Assembly (NCBI RefSeq): GCF_000967915.1
Contig: NC_022549.1
Span: 1,352,366-1,416,365, forward strand
Length of the DNA: 64,000 nucleotides
Origin: Paracholeplasma brassicae
Lineage (GTDB): Bacteria; Bacillota_I; Bacilli_A; Acholeplasmatales; UBA5453
Direction: 5' to 3'
Shown: in pieces, positions 42,574-52,722 of the stretch
Layout: each line of letters begins with the position of its first letter
Numbering within the stretch: position 1 is the first letter of the stretch
Translations under genes and position numbers: made by a program
The notes under the pieces: generated by a model
Databases searched by the model: none
The model's input: the letters and a program-made list of their open reading frames with translations, nothing else
What the model was told of the DNA's origin: nothing

Positions 42574-45559
42574 TATTTTCCCCTTGAATCTCATATAATT
42601 TTGATAAGATTAATTTAAATCCTTGATAGTTTTGAATATTGCATTCAAAAACCATGTAATCTTTCCTTGATAATATCGGTCCATAAGCCTCATAGATTTC
42701 TGGAAAAACAGTCATCTCATGAGTCATATTACCGTCGGTCACACTAATAAATGCCATCGTCTTATTGTTTTTTGTGGTTATTACCTTGGTCTTAGCAATA
42801 TAGCCAATTGTTTTTACCGTTTTATCAGTCTCGACAATGTCCTCTAGTAGTTTTAATTTATTCTTCTTAATCACGCCTTGAAACATCATTAGTGGTGTCA
42901 TAATAAGATTAAAACCCAGAGTTTCTTTTTCTTTTTCGATTAAAAAGGCTAAATCGTATTCGTCGTAAGTCTTTGATTTAATATCCGACACAACTAATGC
43001 GTATAAATCCATTACTTCTTTTCGATTTTCATAAAGTGTTTGTTTGTTTAACCCAAACACATCAAGTGCACCAGAAAAAATTAATGCTTCGATTATTTTA
43101 TCGGATAACTGAGCCGTCATCCGTTTTTTAAAATCGTCATAGGATGTAAAGATTCCCTTTTCTCTTTCATTTGTAATCACTCTTACGGTTTGAGTACCGA
43201 TGCCTTTTATCCCTGATAGTGGGTAAAAAATACCTAACTTCGTTGGTTTAAATGTGTCATCTGATTCATTGATATTTGGTGGAAGGATTTTAACTTTTCT
43301 TTGTCTCGCCTCACTAATATAATCTTTAATCTGTGTCTCATTTGAAATAACCGACGTAAGTAAAACAGAGATAAACTGTTCAAAGTGATTCGCTTTTAAA
43401 TAGGCCATTTGATAGGCAACGATCGCGTAGGCCACACTATGACTTCGGTTAAAACCATAATCCGCAAACTTCACGATATAATCATATATTTTAGTTGCAA
43501 TCTCGACAGAACGGTGATTTTCAATGCTCTTCTTGATGAATTTTTCACGCTCTTTGTTGAGGATTTCATGGTCTTTTTTGGAAACACCACGTCTTAGTAA
43601 ATCGGCCTCAGCTAATGAATAGCCTGCAAACGTATTTGCGATGGTCATGATTTGTTCTTGATAGACAATAAAGCCGTAGGTGCTTTTTAAAATATGATCA
43701 ATTGATGGATCAATTTCTAAGTACGTCTTCTCATGACGTCTTTTGATGTATTCATCAATATTGTCCATTGGTCCTGGTCTAAACAATGCCAGTACTGCAA
43801 CGATATCTTCAAATTCCTGTGGCTTCAGTTTATAAAGGACGTTGCGCATCCCAGAGGATTCCAATTGAAAGACACCAAGCGTGTCTGCTTTAGAAAGTAA
43901 ATCAAATGTCTTTTTATCGTCAAGTGGAATTTTGTTAATATCAATATCCATCTGTTTTTGTGATTTGACAAGTTCTAACACATTATTAATGGTTTGTAGA
44001 TTTCGAATGCCTAGAAAATCAATCTTGAGCAATCCCATTTGTTCGAGATCACTTTGTTCAAATTGAGACTGATAAAGGGTTGCACCTTTCTGCAGTGGGA
44101 TGATATACCTTAAATCTTCGTTTGAAATGATAATGCCAGCGGCATGCGTCCCTGTGTGCCTTGGCAGTCCTTCGATTTGCTTAGCTAGTTCAAGAACCTC
44201 GATGACATTCTTATTGGTTGTTTCTTTATCGGTCGTCGCAATTTTAACGATACGGTTTGTCTCTTGTGGGCTGTAGCCCAACACACGACAAATATCTCTA
44301 ATTGAACTTCGATAGGCAAACGTACCAAAAGTAGTAATACTAACCACACGATTTGAGCCATACTTCTCTTTAACATAATTGATGACTTGATCTCGTTTAT
44401 CATCCGGAAAATCCAAATCGATATCCGGCATACTAATCCGTTCTGGGTTTAAGAAGCGTTCAAACAGTAGATCATATTTTAGCGGGTCAACGTTCGTAAT
44501 CCCAAGCGTATAAGATACCAAAGAGCCTGCGGCTGAACCACGCCCTGGACCTACCATTATTTGACTGGTTTTTGCGTATCGAACAAAATCATAAACCACT
44601 AGGAAATAATCGTTGTACCCCATTTGATCGATAACGCTAAGTTCGTACTTCAATCTTGATAGGTAAGGTTCATAGTGAGTGATTTGATCGTTAGCTAATC
44701 GTTTTTTTAAGCCAATCATGCATAAGTCTGTCAGGTAGTCTTTTGATGAAACCCCTTCTTTTAGTCCAACCGAGGGCAAATCAAAGTTTCGGTCAAGTTC
44801 AATTGCTTCGACTTGCTTAAACACTTTTTCTAAATTCTCGAACACAAATGGGTAATCAAAAAAAGCGTCTTGCAAGTCGTTATAACTCATGAAAGACAGA
44901 TTTGATTGATCAAATCGTTCGTTCTTTGGATCTTCGATTTTGATTAGGGCATCTCTTGCGCGTGCATCTTTCTTTTCTAAGTAAGCCGTTTGATGAATCG
45001 GTAATAGTAATACATTGGAATCCTCAGCTATTTGATACATCGCTGGAGCAACCTTCATCTCTAACTGAAACGACTGTACACTCAAGCCTAGATAGAATTC
45101 ATTAAAGGCTTGTTGATAACTTTGAAGTCTTTTTTTTGCTTGATTGAGATCATTATTAAGGATTGCTTGGTCTATGTCTGAAAGATACCCTGGTGTAACG
45201 ACTATTAAATCACTTGTAAATGGTAAAATAGCATCAAGTTCTAAGCGCTTCTCGTCATTTAACATCACCATTGACGATAAAATCAATAACGATTGGTAGC
45301 CTTTTTGGTTTTTCGCATAAAACAACAAACTACTTTTCACGTCTAAGTGGTAAATCTCTAATCTAAGGCCAATGATTGGTTTGATGTCAGGGTATTTTTT
45401 GGCATAACGAAAAAACTTATATGCGGCATATAAGTTATTTGTGTCAGACAAAGCTAGAAAATCATAGCCATGATTTTTCGCATTCAAAAAAAGATCATCA
45501 AGTCTTAACGTACTTTCTAAAAGACTGTACTCACTTTGAATAAATAAAGTTCCTTTCAA
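42566..45559 (-). CDS. dnaE: DNA polymerase III subunit alpha, DnaE type
   Basis: Replicative polymerase alpha subunit of C-family, DnaE form without the PolC exonuclease insert. The N-terminal PHP domain is present but its metal ligands look degenerate (FIQSEYSLLESTLRLDDL instead of LHxHSEYS). Polymerase palm: GPGRGSAAGS (337-346), PDIDLDFPD with catalytic Asp at 378-386; FRPGPMDNI and the trigger RHTGTHAAGI region follow; a C-terminal OB domain is seen near 900-990. 997 residues, slightly short, as in DnaE of Bacillota. TTG start at 45559 with GGAAGTGG upstream. Confidence 0.95.
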   Translation of the reverse strand: MKGTLFIQSEYSLLESTLRLDDLFLNAKNHGYDFLALSDTNNLYAAYKFFRYAKKYPDIKPIIGLRLEIYHLDVKSSLLFYAKNQKGYQSLLILSSMVMLNDEKRLELDAILPFTSDLIVVTPGYLSDIDQAILNNDLNQAKKRLQSYQQAFNEFYLGLSVQSFQLEMKVAPAMYQIAEDSNVLLLPIHQTAYLEKKDARARDALIKIEDPKNERFDQSNLSFMSYNDLQDAFFDYPFVFENLEKVFKQVEAIELDRNFDLPSVGLKEGVSSKDYLTDLCMIGLKKRLANDQITHYEPYLSRLKYELSVIDQMGYNDYFLVVYDFVRYAKTSQIMVGPGRGSAAGSLVSYTLGITNVDPLKYDLLFERFLNPERISMPDIDLDFPDDKRDQVINYVKEKYGSNRVVSITTFGTFAYRSSIRDICRVLGYSPQETNRIVKIATTDKETTNKNVIEVLELAKQIEGLPRHTGTHAAGIIISNEDLRYIIPLQKGATLYQSQFEQSDLEQMGLLKIDFLGIRNLQTINNVLELVKSQKQMDIDINKIPLDDKKTFDLLSKADTLGVFQLESSGMRNVLYKLKPQEFEDIVAVLALFRPGPMDNIDEYIKRRHEKTYLEIDPSIDHILKSTYGFIVYQEQIMTIANTFAGYSLAEADLLRRGVSKKDHEILNKEREKFIKKSIENHRSVEIATKIYDYIVKFADYGFNRSHSVAYAIVAYQMAYLKANHFEQFISVLLTSVISNETQIKDYISEARQRKVKILPPNINESDDTFKPTKLGIFYPLSGIKGIGTQTVRVITNEREKGIFTSYDDFKKRMTAQLSDKIIEALIFSGALDVFGLNKQTLYENRKEVMDLYALVVSDIKSKTYDEYDLAFLIEKEKETLGFNLIMTPLMMFQGVIKKNKLKLLEDIVETDKTVKTIGYIAKTKVITTKNNKTMAFISVTDGNMTHEMTVFPEIYEAYGPILSRKDYMVFECNIQNYQGFKLILSKLYEIQGENNE

Positions 45560-45585
45560 AAAACCACTTCCTTTATTCTATTATA

Positions 45586-46986
45586 TCACGAGCGACCTTG
45601 ATTCTTTTTATATTTAACGTAGAAAAACACGCCAATCGAAGACAAGAGTGCCACTGAGATTACCGCAAAATAAATCGGTGTTCTTGATGATCTTTTACTT
45701 CTAGTCTCATAGACATTGACCGTTCTTGTCTCATAAACATAATTACCTTTTAGATCAAAACACTCATAATTAATATAATAGATTCCTGGTGTATTCACAT
45801 CAATGTTATGGGAATGTACCGATAAATTGATGAACGCATTTGTATCGTAATTATCCGACACAACCACCCCTTCTAAGTAATTAATTGATGTTTCATATTG
45901 CTTAATCATTAAAACGTCAAAAGTTAGACTCGGTGAGCGTTTATCGTCAATCAATACAAGCAACGCCTCTTGTGTTTGATTACCATAGTGGTCTTTTAAT
46001 GTATAGAAAATTTCATATCGTCCAATCACATCAAAATTGACTTCACCTGAGATGGTCAATTGTTCAAAGTCAAGTAATTCATTATTATCTTGCAAATAAA
46101 GAATTGGATCAAAGAAATCAAACGAATGATGATAAACCTCAAGTGTCACTTGGGTATACCTTAGTTTGATCTCAGGTTTTTCTAAGTCACGAATAATGAC
46201 TTCATATTCCATAGAAGATTGGTTAAGTGATTGATCAATCGCCGTCACAACTAACGTGTAGTTGCCTGGTGTTTTATAATCAACTAATCGATCATCGTAT
46301 ACGACATACAGTGCTGTGTGATAGTTATCCACAATTAAGAAGTATTGTTCATAAGAAGGTATCTGATTTCTTTCAATAATGAGTGGTGTTGTTAAGACAA
46401 TTTGAGGAATGACTTCATCGACAATAACGACGTCTAATCTAACTCGCGTTTGATTGTTAGACAAATCAAACAAATCAATAATGACTTGATAAGTCCCTAT
46501 GATGTCGTAATTAATGGATTGATCATTGACGACCATTTTGATGTCTTGTTTTTTGGTTTGATTGTCTTGATAGTCAAGATATAAACTGAAATCAATTTGC
46601 TTTTGTCCATAATCGATTACAATCGGTTTTTCGCTCATTACCTCAGGCGCAATCGTGTCTTTGATCACAAATGTGATAGTAAAAACTTCATACGTATGGT
46701 ATTTAGGTGATACCGCTTTGTAGTAGTGCGTGTAGGTTTTTAGAATTTTTGTATTAATCACCGACAAAAAGGTATTATTGACTTGGTCTTTGATGAGGTA
46801 AAACCCCTCATCAATAAACCCTTCATTCATTGTAATATCTGGCACATCTAGGTAATCATTGATTTGACAGCCATAGCAGACTTCAACGACACTTTGTTTG
46901 ATGCTAAATATTGCATCTTTCGCATTTATGGGTGATGTCCTTATAAATTGTAGACAAAAGACCAACAAAAGTAGTTTAAATTTCAT
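45586..46986 (-). CDS. Surface-anchored protein with Ig-like (DUF5011-type) repeats
   Basis: 466 residues. Signal peptide (MKFKLLLLVFCLQF...), a long extracytoplasmic part made of about four repeated 75-90 residue beta-domains each ending in patterns like GTYQVIIDLFD, GNYTLVVTAIDQSLNQ, GRYEIFYTLKDHYGNQT and GIYYINYECFDLKGNY (bacterial Ig-like, HYR/DUF5011 fold), then one C-terminal membrane helix and a basic tail. Such proteins are adhesins or structural surface proteins. No LPXTG sorting motif, which fits a cell anchored by a helix. GGAGG at ATG 46986; next to the ABC exporter genes but separated by a terminator. Confidence 0.8.
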   Translation of the reverse strand: MKFKLLLLVFCLQFIRTSPINAKDAIFSIKQSVVEVCYGCQINDYLDVPDITMNEGFIDEGFYLIKDQVNNTFLSVINTKILKTYTHYYKAVSPKYHTYEVFTITFVIKDTIAPEVMSEKPIVIDYGQKQIDFSLYLDYQDNQTKKQDIKMVVNDQSINYDIIGTYQVIIDLFDLSNNQTRVRLDVVIVDEVIPQIVLTTPLIIERNQIPSYEQYFLIVDNYHTALYVVYDDRLVDYKTPGNYTLVVTAIDQSLNQSSMEYEVIIRDLEKPEIKLRYTQVTLEVYHHSFDFFDPILYLQDNNELLDFEQLTISGEVNFDVIGRYEIFYTLKDHYGNQTQEALLVLIDDKRSPSLTFDVLMIKQYETSINYLEGVVVSDNYDTNAFINLSVHSHNIDVNTPGIYYINYECFDLKGNYVYETRTVNVYETRSKRSSRTPIYFAVISVALLSSIGVFFYVKYKKNQGRS

Positions 46987-47032
46987 GGTATCTTCCTCCT
47001 AAATTTATACATACAAGTCGTTGGTCATTTTA

Positions 47033-47064
47033 CTTGAAAAAAATAACGCCTAAAAATAGGCGTT
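47033..47064 (-). terminator. Terminator of the second ABC exporter pair
   Basis: Stem AACGCCTA / TAGGCGTT followed on the minus strand by ATTTTTTTTC; the ABC stop codon lies in the stem. Confidence 0.8.
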
Positions 47065-48892
47065 AGATTGAATGAACTGCTTTATCCATTTGTTCGTTTA
47101 AGAATTGCTTCTTATAAAGATCGAAATACGCACCTTTTTTACTCAAGAGTTCCTTGTGTGAGCCAAGTTCAACAATTTTCCCTTCTTTTAACACTAAGAT
47201 TAAGTCCGAATGTACAATAGTAGATAATCGATGTGCCACAATAAAACTGGTTCTTCCCTTTAGTAAGGTATCTGTTGCGTGTTGAATAATCTTTTCTGAT
47301 TCAGAGTCGATTGAAGAAGTTGCTTCATCTAGAATTAGGATTCTAGGGTCTGCTAAAACAGCTCGTGCAAAACTAATTAATTGTTTTTGTCCGATGGAAA
47401 TCTTATTTCCACCTTCACCGACTTCACTATAATAACCTTGATCCATTTTCGAGATGAATTCATCGGCGCCAATCGCTTTGGCGGCTTCAATGACTTCCTC
47501 ATCGGTAGCATCTAGGCGCCCGTAACGAATGTTTTCCATCACGTTACCGCTAAATAAGTGTGGGGTTTGTAAAACATAGCCTAAACGTTTATGTAGCCAA
47601 TGAATACTTCTTTCTTTATATGATTTACCATCAATTAAAATATCACCACTAATCGGTTCATAAAAGCGTGATAATAAGTTGATGATGGTTGTCTTCCCAC
47701 TGCCTGTTTGTCCAACAAGTGCAACCGATGTACCACTTGGTATTTTAAGTGAGAAATTATCCAAAACGGTTTCATTATCAACGTAATTAAATGTGACGTT
47801 TTTAAACTCAACATCGCCTTGAATCGGTTCCCAATTCTCATACTTAGGTGTAAATATATCCCCATATTGTTCGATTACTTCAGGTGAATCCACTAACTCT
47901 GATTTGGTTTCAATGAGTTGAACCACACGTTCTGCAGACGCTTGGGCTTGTTGAAATTGTGCCAAGATACGTGCTATTTGCATGATGGGTTCGAAAAATC
48001 TTGTCGCATAATCAATGAAAGCATATAAGGTACCTAAGGTGAGTGCACTGACTAAAAGCATATTGGTACCTCTAACCATGATGAATCCGATAACGACATA
48101 AGAAATCATCAGCATGATTGGTGAAAAGATTGCACTAAATAAAATTGCCTTGACACTTGCTTGTTTTAATTCTTGTGTCTTAGAAATAAATTCTTGATAG
48201 TTTTCTTCTTCAATGGCTAAGCTTTTGGTCGTTTTTGCACCCATAAATGATTCGTTAAAACTACCCGTTACCAATGAATTAATCTTTCTAGCTTTTCGGT
48301 AGCCTTTGAGAATCTTTGTTCTAAAGTAGATTGATATCACAATCATCAGCGGCAATGCCGCTGTGATAATTAGTGCTAAGCGCCATTCAAGTACAAACAT
48401 CGTTACTAAGATTGCAATCATCATGATTAAACCCCATAATAAATCAACTAAACCCCATGAAATGATGTTTGCTAATCGTCTGGAATCTGAGGTCATACGA
48501 GCCATAATCCAGCCTTGCGGTGTTTTATCAAAATAGGAAAACGGTAAGCGTTGTAACGTTTCAAAGGATTGTTTTCTTAAAATGTAGTTCGTCTCAACTT
48601 CAATCTTACCTGCTTGGTAGATAAATCCCCAAACCGATAGACCAAACAATAAGCTCACAATGACGTTAAAAATGATGTAAGGAGTTAGCGTACTATAATC
48701 TTTCCCCTCAAAGAACACGTCAATTGCGTATCGGTTTAATAATGGTGTAATCGCCTCTAACATCCCTAAAAGGATGACAAAGGTAAATAGTAAAATCACA
48801 CTCTTTCTATTCGTAAAAACCGTCTTGATGATTTTCTTCCATGTTTGAAGATTCACCTTCTGGTTGTCAAACTCTTTTTCTTCGTAATTCAT
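47063..48892 (-). CDS. ABC exporter half-transporter, consensus Walker B (second pair)
   Basis: Six-helix type IV ABC exporter. Walker A GQTGSGKTT, degenerate signature ISIGQKQ, Walker B ILILDEATSSID with catalytic Glu, H-loop VAHRLS. Partner of the gene upstream, separated by no base: the upstream stop is followed directly by this ATG. It mirrors the pair at 6.7-10.3 kb, so the genome has at least two asymmetric heterodimeric exporters. Good AAGGAGG site. Substrate unknown. Confidence 0.9.
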   Translation of the reverse strand: MNYEEKEFDNQKVNLQTWKKIIKTVFTNRKSVILLFTFVILLGMLEAITPLLNRYAIDVFFEGKDYSTLTPYIIFNVIVSLLFGLSVWGFIYQAGKIEVETNYILRKQSFETLQRLPFSYFDKTPQGWIMARMTSDSRRLANIISWGLVDLLWGLIMMIAILVTMFVLEWRLALIITAALPLMIVISIYFRTKILKGYRKARKINSLVTGSFNESFMGAKTTKSLAIEEENYQEFISKTQELKQASVKAILFSAIFSPIMLMISYVVIGFIMVRGTNMLLVSALTLGTLYAFIDYATRFFEPIMQIARILAQFQQAQASAERVVQLIETKSELVDSPEVIEQYGDIFTPKYENWEPIQGDVEFKNVTFNYVDNETVLDNFSLKIPSGTSVALVGQTGSGKTTIINLLSRFYEPISGDILIDGKSYKERSIHWLHKRLGYVLQTPHLFSGNVMENIRYGRLDATDEEVIEAAKAIGADEFISKMDQGYYSEVGEGGNKISIGQKQLISFARAVLADPRILILDEATSSIDSESEKIIQHATDTLLKGRTSFIVAHRLSTIVHSDLILVLKEGKIVELGSHKELLSKKGAYFDLYKKQFLNEQMDKAVHSI

Positions 48893-50698
48893 TTAGTCCA
48901 CCTCCTTGAGTAAGTCTAAGAATTCTTGTTCAAGTTTACCCTGGATGTCCCATAACTTTTGATAGAGACCTTCTTTTTTATAAAGCGTCTCATGCGTACC
49001 AATATCGCTAATTTTGCCGTCTTCAACAACAATGATTTTGTCGGCTTGCTTAGCCGTTGTGATACGGTGTGTAATGATGATGGTTGTGGATACGGCTTCT
49101 TTCTCTTTTAACGCGTTACGAATCATTAAATCCGTTTCGGTGTCTACCGCAGATAAACTGTCATCAAAAATCAAAATAGGTTTATCTTCGACTAGGACAC
49201 GCGCAATGGCAACCCGTTGTTTTTGACCACCAGATAGTGTCGTTCCACGCTCACCAACGATGGTTTCATACCCTCGTTCAAATGAGGCAATGTCGCGTTC
49301 AATCGCTGCAATTTGAGCGGCTTTCATTACATTTTCCTTTTTGATTAGTGGACTGACAATTGCAATATTTTCATAGACCGTTTTTGAGAATAAAAATGGC
49401 TCTTGGAGTACAATACCCATTTGCTTTCTCAAATAGTGTTTTTCGATTTCTTTTGTGTTGACTCCATCCAAATAGATAGCGCCTGTGGTCGGATCAATCA
49501 TTCGGGATAACAGGTTAATAATTGTGGTTTTCCCACTACCCGTTTTACCAATAATCGCAACCGTTTCTTTGGGTTTAATCGTAAAGCTTACGTCTTTTAA
49601 AATGGCTTCATTTGCGTCAGGAAACTGATAACTGACATTTTCAAAACGTATTTCACCTTGAACTTCTGGTTTTAATGTCCCATTGTCGATAAACTCTGAT
49701 TTCAACTCTAAGATTTCATATATACGCGAGGTTGAAACAAGTGCTCTACCAAAGTCACCAATCATTCGACCTAAACCTCTTACTGGCCAAATAAGCATGC
49801 CAAGCAGCATCAATACCGCAACAATTTGACCACTAGAGATCATGTCTTGTCTTACAAAATAAACACCGACAATGACCGTAATCAAGTATTGAAACATCGC
49901 TAACACGTCCGATAGTCCCCAATACATTGATGAGGCTTTTTGAAATTTCATAAAAGCTTCACTGTAAGATTTATTTTCTTTCTCGAGTTTGTTAATTTCA
50001 AATTGTTCGTTCGCAAAAGCACGAACGATACGAGCCCCAGTTAAGTTTTCTTGAATCACGGTCATCATGCGTGCCTCTGATTCTTCAATATGCTTAAAAG
50101 ACTTGTCGACGTACTTGAAAAAGAACACCGATGAAACTGCTGTGATTGGAATCATCCCAAGTGCAATCCATACCATGGTTTGATTAATCGTATAAATTTG
50201 AATTGCCCCAAACGTAACGGTCGCAATTAAACGGATAAATTCGGGTATACGGTTTGAAACAAAGTTACTCATCGCTTCAATGTCGGTAGTTACTCTTTGA
50301 ACCAAATCACCGGTATCAACGTTGTTATGGTAATTATAGTCAAGTGACTGAATGTGACTATACAAACGATCTCTTAATGTTTTAGAGATGTGTTCCGCCA
50401 AACGTCCACGCATAAACTCCTCGAAGAAAATGAGTGTGAATCGAATTAGTTGATAGAATACCAATGTCGTTGCGATTACAACAACCAAATTTTCAATTTT
50501 CGTAAATCCATTTAGAAAATTCAAGAAGAACGTTGGAAAGTTCGCGTTACTTGACCCTTCTTTTAACATGTCGAATACATACTGTGTAAATAACGGCACA
50601 TAGGAATAAGTAAATCGCCCTATGACAACAAGTATCAATATGTATAAGATATGTAGATAACTGCCTTTTGCAGTTCTTATTAATTTAAATAATCTCAT
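48893..50698 (-). CDS. ABC exporter half-transporter, degenerate Walker B (second pair)
   Basis: 601 residues. Walker A GKTGSGKTT, perfect signature LSGGQKQR, Walker B ILIFDDSLSAVD with Asp in place of Glu, H-loop ITHRIT. These complement the other subunit to give one active and one degenerate ATP site. First gene of the operon; AGGGGTG before ATG 50698. Confidence 0.9.
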   Translation of the reverse strand: MRLFKLIRTAKGSYLHILYILILVVIGRFTYSYVPLFTQYVFDMLKEGSSNANFPTFFLNFLNGFTKIENLVVVIATTLVFYQLIRFTLIFFEEFMRGRLAEHISKTLRDRLYSHIQSLDYNYHNNVDTGDLVQRVTTDIEAMSNFVSNRIPEFIRLIATVTFGAIQIYTINQTMVWIALGMIPITAVSSVFFFKYVDKSFKHIEESEARMMTVIQENLTGARIVRAFANEQFEINKLEKENKSYSEAFMKFQKASSMYWGLSDVLAMFQYLITVIVGVYFVRQDMISSGQIVAVLMLLGMLIWPVRGLGRMIGDFGRALVSTSRIYEILELKSEFIDNGTLKPEVQGEIRFENVSYQFPDANEAILKDVSFTIKPKETVAIIGKTGSGKTTIINLLSRMIDPTTGAIYLDGVNTKEIEKHYLRKQMGIVLQEPFLFSKTVYENIAIVSPLIKKENVMKAAQIAAIERDIASFERGYETIVGERGTTLSGGQKQRVAIARVLVEDKPILIFDDSLSAVDTETDLMIRNALKEKEAVSTTIIITHRITTAKQADKIIVVEDGKISDIGTHETLYKKEGLYQKLWDIQGKLEQEFLDLLKEVD

Positions 50699-50882
50699 TA
50701 AATCACCCCTAACACTATATAAAAGTATACACGATTTTTACTTTTTGTCAATCAAATGAGACTGCTTTTAGTCCTTTATTCCTATTATTTTTCTTAATCA
50801 TTTAGTTTCTAGAAAACGACTTGTCTTGTTTTTTTTATACTTGTAGTATAATTATCTATTGAGACTAGGAGATTGAATATCT

Positions 50883-51866
50883 ATGGATTTTATATTACCG
50901 TTTATCATGCTTATCATCGGATTTATCGTATTGGTTAAAGGTGCTGATTTTTTTGTGGATGGCGCATCGAGTATTGCAAAGTATTTTAAGGTTTCTAGTT
51001 TAGTGATTGGCTTAACCGTCGTTGCGTTTGGCACATCGTTGCCTGAGGCAGCGGTGAGTATTTCAAGTGCCCTTCAAGGCGTCGATGACGTTTCTTTTGG
51101 AAATGTGATTGGATCAAATATCTTTAACCTATTACTGATTTTAGGTATATCTTCATTGATTGTACCTCAGATCGTACACAGTGATCTAATAAAACGCGAT
51201 TTGCCGATTGCGATTAGTGCTGTCTTTATACTAATCCCAATGTATTTTTTCATAGGTAATGGCCACATCATCACTCAATTTGAAGGCGCGTTATTGTTTG
51301 TGCTTATCATCGGATTTGTTGTCTTGTTAATAAAACAACCAAAAAAAGAGGTTTCTATCGACAAAGAAATCCAGATGAAGTTCACATTTAATAAAGCGAT
51401 TATCATCACGCTGATTGGTTTGATTGGTATCGTATTTGGTGGCATCCTTGTTACCGAAGGCGCAAAGTCTATTGCGTTACTATTTGGAATGTCAGAATGG
51501 CTCGTAGGTTTAACGATCGTTTCAATTGGAACTTCACTGCCTGAACTGGTAACCTCCGTTGTTGCCTCAATGAAAAAAGAATCCGATATTGCGATTGGCA
51601 ATATCATTGGATCTAACATATTCAACATCTTTTTTATCTTAGGATTTAGTGCGCTAGTTGCACCAATATCATTTAACCAAACCGCAATTTTTGATATCAT
51701 TTTCATCACAGTATCAACCATTATCGTCTTCATCTTCGCATCTAGAAAAAACCAAATCACCAGACGACACGGTATGATATTACTTGGACTTTATCTTGTT
51801 TATATGGTCTATATTATTTCTCGTGATCAAAACGCTCAAATTGCATTCATTCAGTTGATTCATTAG
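50883..51866 (+). CDS. CaCA-family calcium/sodium antiporter (second copy)
   Basis: Paralog of the exchanger at 40.8 kb with the same alpha-repeat motifs (GTSLPEAAVSISSALQG / GNVIGSNIFN and GTSLPELVTSVVASMKK / GNIIGSNIFN). The central cytoplasmic loop and the C-terminus differ most, so regulation may differ. TAGGAGA ribosome site before ATG 50883. Divergent from the ABC exporter operon and ended by a strong terminator. Confidence 0.9.
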   Translation: MDFILPFIMLIIGFIVLVKGADFFVDGASSIAKYFKVSSLVIGLTVVAFGTSLPEAAVSISSALQGVDDVSFGNVIGSNIFNLLLILGISSLIVPQIVHSDLIKRDLPIAISAVFILIPMYFFIGNGHIITQFEGALLFVLIIGFVVLLIKQPKKEVSIDKEIQMKFTFNKAIIITLIGLIGIVFGGILVTEGAKSIALLFGMSEWLVGLTIVSIGTSLPELVTSVVASMKKESDIAIGNIIGSNIFNIFFILGFSALVAPISFNQTAIFDIIFITVSTIIVFIFASRKNQITRRHGMILLGLYLVYMVYIISRDQNAQIAFIQLIH

Positions 51867-51883
51867 TTGAGTTAAGCAATGAA

Positions 51884-51926
51884 AAACGCAACCATCCATA
51901 TGGTGATATGGATGGTTGCATTTTTA
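51884..51926. terminator. Bidirectional terminator, 14-bp stem
   Basis: Perfect 14-bp stem (GCAACCATCCATAT paired with ATATGGATGGTTGC, 51888-51901 and 51906-51919) with A and T runs, between the convergent exchanger and phosphorylase genes. Confidence 0.9.
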
Positions 51927-51931
51927 TATTA

Positions 51932-52693
51932 TTAACTTAGTTTTGAAGCAAGATAAACAGCGATCCTAAAATACCATAAACGTGACGATATTGGCTCACT
52001 GCCAAGGGTTTTCTTGTCCCACACCAAATCAATCAGACTATCCGCACCATACAAAAAGGGGTAAAAGTGGATTTTTCTTAGATTAGCAAATGCTTGGATT
52101 GCACTCACTTCCATTTCGACAGTAATACATCCTTGTTCAATTCGCTCTTTTACGATTGCTTCGGTTTCTCGATAGAACGCATCCGTTGTCCAAGTATAAC
52201 CAAGCGTGTAAGGAATATTCGCCTCTTTAAATAGATGTTCCACTATTTGATAATGATTGATCTCGACAAATTCACTGGCCTTCATGTAATGGTAGCTTGT
52301 GCCTTCATCACGATAAGCTTTGGTCGGAATGATTAGGTTTGTTTTTGCCGCATTATGGTCTAACAAACCACAACTCCCATACATCACAACATTTTCAATT
52401 TTTAGCCTGTAAGTCATTTCTTCTAGTATACCTACGGTAGTCGGAGCACCTATTGGTGATAAGAAAAAGATTATGTTCTCATTATCAATTACCTCGTACG
52501 CGTGATATTTACCATGAGATGAACCAAATAGTAAGTCATCAATCGGTTTAATTAACGCATTATCTAACAAACTTTGTAGAACTTTACTTTGAAATGTTAG
52601 TATGAGGGTTTTATATGTACGATGATAGGGCGTTGTGACTTTAGATATGTCAATAATTTCGATTGAATCTCTATAGGTTTTTTCAATTGGCAT
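51932..52693 (-). CDS. Nucleoside phosphorylase (PNP/UDP family)
   Basis: 253 residues. Phosphate-binding and base-binding regions are seen in LSPIGAPTTVGILEEM, VVMYGSCGLLD and the ribose-binding VEMEVSAIQAFA (EME). Family: uridine or purine nucleoside phosphorylase, which split nucleosides with phosphate in salvage. The exact base preference cannot be assigned. AAAGAGG before ATG 52693. No other salvage genes nearby. Confidence 0.86.
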   Translation of the reverse strand: MPIEKTYRDSIEIIDISKVTTPYHRTYKTLILTFQSKVLQSLLDNALIKPIDDLLFGSSHGKYHAYEVIDNENIIFFLSPIGAPTTVGILEEMTYRLKIENVVMYGSCGLLDHNAAKTNLIIPTKAYRDEGTSYHYMKASEFVEINHYQIVEHLFKEANIPYTLGYTWTTDAFYRETEAIVKERIEQGCITVEMEVSAIQAFANLRKIHFYPFLYGADSLIDLVWDKKTLGSEPISSRLWYFRIAVYLASKLS

Positions 52694-52722
52694 AGGATTA
52701 CCTCTTTCTTTAATTGATTTGT

